Part shown: one piece after another, positions 63,286 through 64,000 of the stretch
Position numbering within the stretch: the stretch's first letter is position 1
Layout of the letters: every line of letters begins with the position of its first letter
From: Oceanospirillales bacterium
Lineage (GTDB): Bacteria > Pseudomonadota > Gammaproteobacteria > Pseudomonadales > Endozoicomonadaceae
Reading direction: 5' to 3'
Length of the DNA stretch: 64,000 nt
NCBI GenBank assembly: GCA_004762125.1
Contig: SIHQ01000017.1
Location: 1-64,000, forward strand
Position numbers and translations under genes: made by a program
Notes under the pieces: model-generated
Seen by the model: only the letters and a program-made list of their open reading frames with translations
Databases searched by the model: none
Told to the model about the DNA's origin: nothing

Positions 63286-64000
63286 ATGAGTGGAGCCTAC
63301 ACAACATTGAAAGAGCTGGTTAATCTGCGTTTTGTCGTCAGAGATCTAGCTCTGTTCAATCATAAAAATGCCCGAAGTCTGTTGGCCGGAACCGGCCACT
63401 CTCCTTTCAAAGGTCGAGGTATCGACTTTGAAGAGGTTCGCGCCTACCAGCACGGTGACGATATTCGTTCCATCGACTGGCGAGTCACTGCCAGACGAAT
63501 GAAACCACACACCAAACTGTTTCGGGAAGAGCGTGAACGGCCGGTCATGCTGCTGCTTGATCAGAGTTCATCGCTGTTCTTTGGCAGTCGACTCAACTTC
63601 AAATCAGTCACGGTTGCTGAAGTTGGAGCTATGATCGCCTGGGCAACACTGCAAAACAATGACCGTATTGGCGGCCTGATTTTCAGTCAGAATACCATCA
63701 GTGAAGTACGCCCCAAGCGTTCCAAAAAGACATTACTTCACCTGCTCAATCAACTGGAACAGCACAATCAAAACCTGAAACCTAATAATCCTCCTGGTTC
63801 TCTGGATGAGAATTACCTGTGCAAATCACTGAGACATGCCCGTCGGGTCTGCCACCCGGGCACCAGTCTGTTTATCATCAGTGATTTCAGCCAGATGAAT
63901 GACGAGGCCTTTCGCCATATTTCGCGACTGAGCCAAAAATGTGAGCTGGTCGCTGTTCATGTTTCCGATCCCCTAGAAGCTGAGCTGCCCAGACCTGGTC
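63286..64000 (+). CDS. DUF58-family protein (partial, runs off window)
   Basis: An open frame from ATG 63286 continues without stop to the window end (238 codons). RSLLAGTGHSPFKGRGIDFEEVRAYQHGDDIRSIDWRVTARR and KLFREERERPVMLLLDQSSSLFFGS are the DUF58 core, with a VWA-like DxSxS (DQSSS) metal site. The start lies 11 nt after moxR. Because it is open-ended it would be missed by a closed-ORF list. The rest of the operon should lie to the right. Confidence 0.9.
   Translation, partial: MSGAYTTLKELVNLRFVVRDLALFNHKNARSLLAGTGHSPFKGRGIDFEEVRAYQHGDDIRSIDWRVTARRMKPHTKLFREERERPVMLLLDQSSSLFFGSRLNFKSVTVAEVGAMIAWATLQNNDRIGGLIFSQNTISEVRPKRSKKTLLHLLNQLEQHNQNLKPNNPPGSLDENYLCKSLRHARRVCHPGTSLFIISDFSQMNDEAFRHISRLSQKCELVAVHVSDPLEAELPRPG

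Noticed and set aside
1-64000. tRNA, rRNA or riboswitch genes
   Set aside because: Intergenic regions were scanned by eye for tRNA cloverleaf motifs (GGTTCRA, CCA ends) and for known riboswitch cores; none was found. A covariance-model search would be decisive.

Overview
The window looks like a chromosome segment of a gammaproteobacterium of the Oceanospirillales/Pseudomonadales type. An Endozoicomonas-like host is my best guess. The reasons are the housekeeping gene order, which matches the arrangement I know from Pseudomonas (pilZ-holB-tmk-mltG-pabC-fabF-acpP-fabG-fabD-plsX-rpmF-yceD, then sppA-HAD-rluC-rne, then murB-ptp-kdsB-ycaR-lpxK-exbD-exbB-comEC, then lolD-lolC, and rlmL-rmf-pyrD, gdhB, moxR), together with eukaryotic-like Ser/Thr kinases and very large orphan proteins. 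Taxonomy is inference from gene content; no rRNA or tRNA gene was seen.

Left accessory region (1 to about 9,500). An IS21-like element end (1-127) truncates the first of three tandem paralogous Ser/Thr protein kinases. Next comes an AT-rich 1,018-codon orphan membrane/exported protein with a 9-bp microrepeat, then a gene-poor 0.7 kb stretch with the decayed 3' end of an IS630-type transposase. A PhoX/DUF839 lipoprotein and a small orphan membrane protein follow.

Core block 1 (9,500-20,200), mostly on the minus strand. It holds fatty-acid and phospholipid synthesis (plsX, fabD, fabG, acpP, fabF; no fabH), ribosomal protein L32 with yceD behind a near-consensus promoter, pabC, mltG, tmk, holB and pilZ. 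A 99-nt imperfect-hairpin element lies between fabF and pabC. maf runs divergently from yceD.

Between 20,200 and 22,800 lie an FNR/Anr-type box driving a 38-residue single-membrane-span protein (CcoM-like), an alpha/beta hydrolase, and two overlapping orphan secreted or Cys-rich ORFs.

Core block 2 (22,800-41,200). It holds sppA, a HAD phosphatase, rluC, a long structured leader and RNase E with a repeat-rich tail, an L,D-transpeptidase, the compact exbB-exbD-lpxK-ycaR-kdsB-ptp-murB envelope operon, comEC, a DUF2062 protein, and a lolC/E-lolD lipoprotein exporter.

Right part (41,200-64,000). Two giant orphan genes flank the conserved rlmL-rmf-pyrD cluster. One encodes a 2,563-residue protein with two AAA+ modules, the second apparently degenerate, plus helical repeats. 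The other encodes a 1,250-residue protein with glycine-zipper hydrophobic segments. They are followed by the 180-kDa-type NAD-glutamate dehydrogenase (gdhB) and a moxR-DUF58 operon cut by the window end. Three exact 17-nt-spaced copies of a TTTTTGAAA motif precede moxR.

The best candidates for something undescribed are the giant AAA+ protein, the kinase array with its large AT-rich neighbour, the FNR-box microprotein, and the 99-nt structured element.
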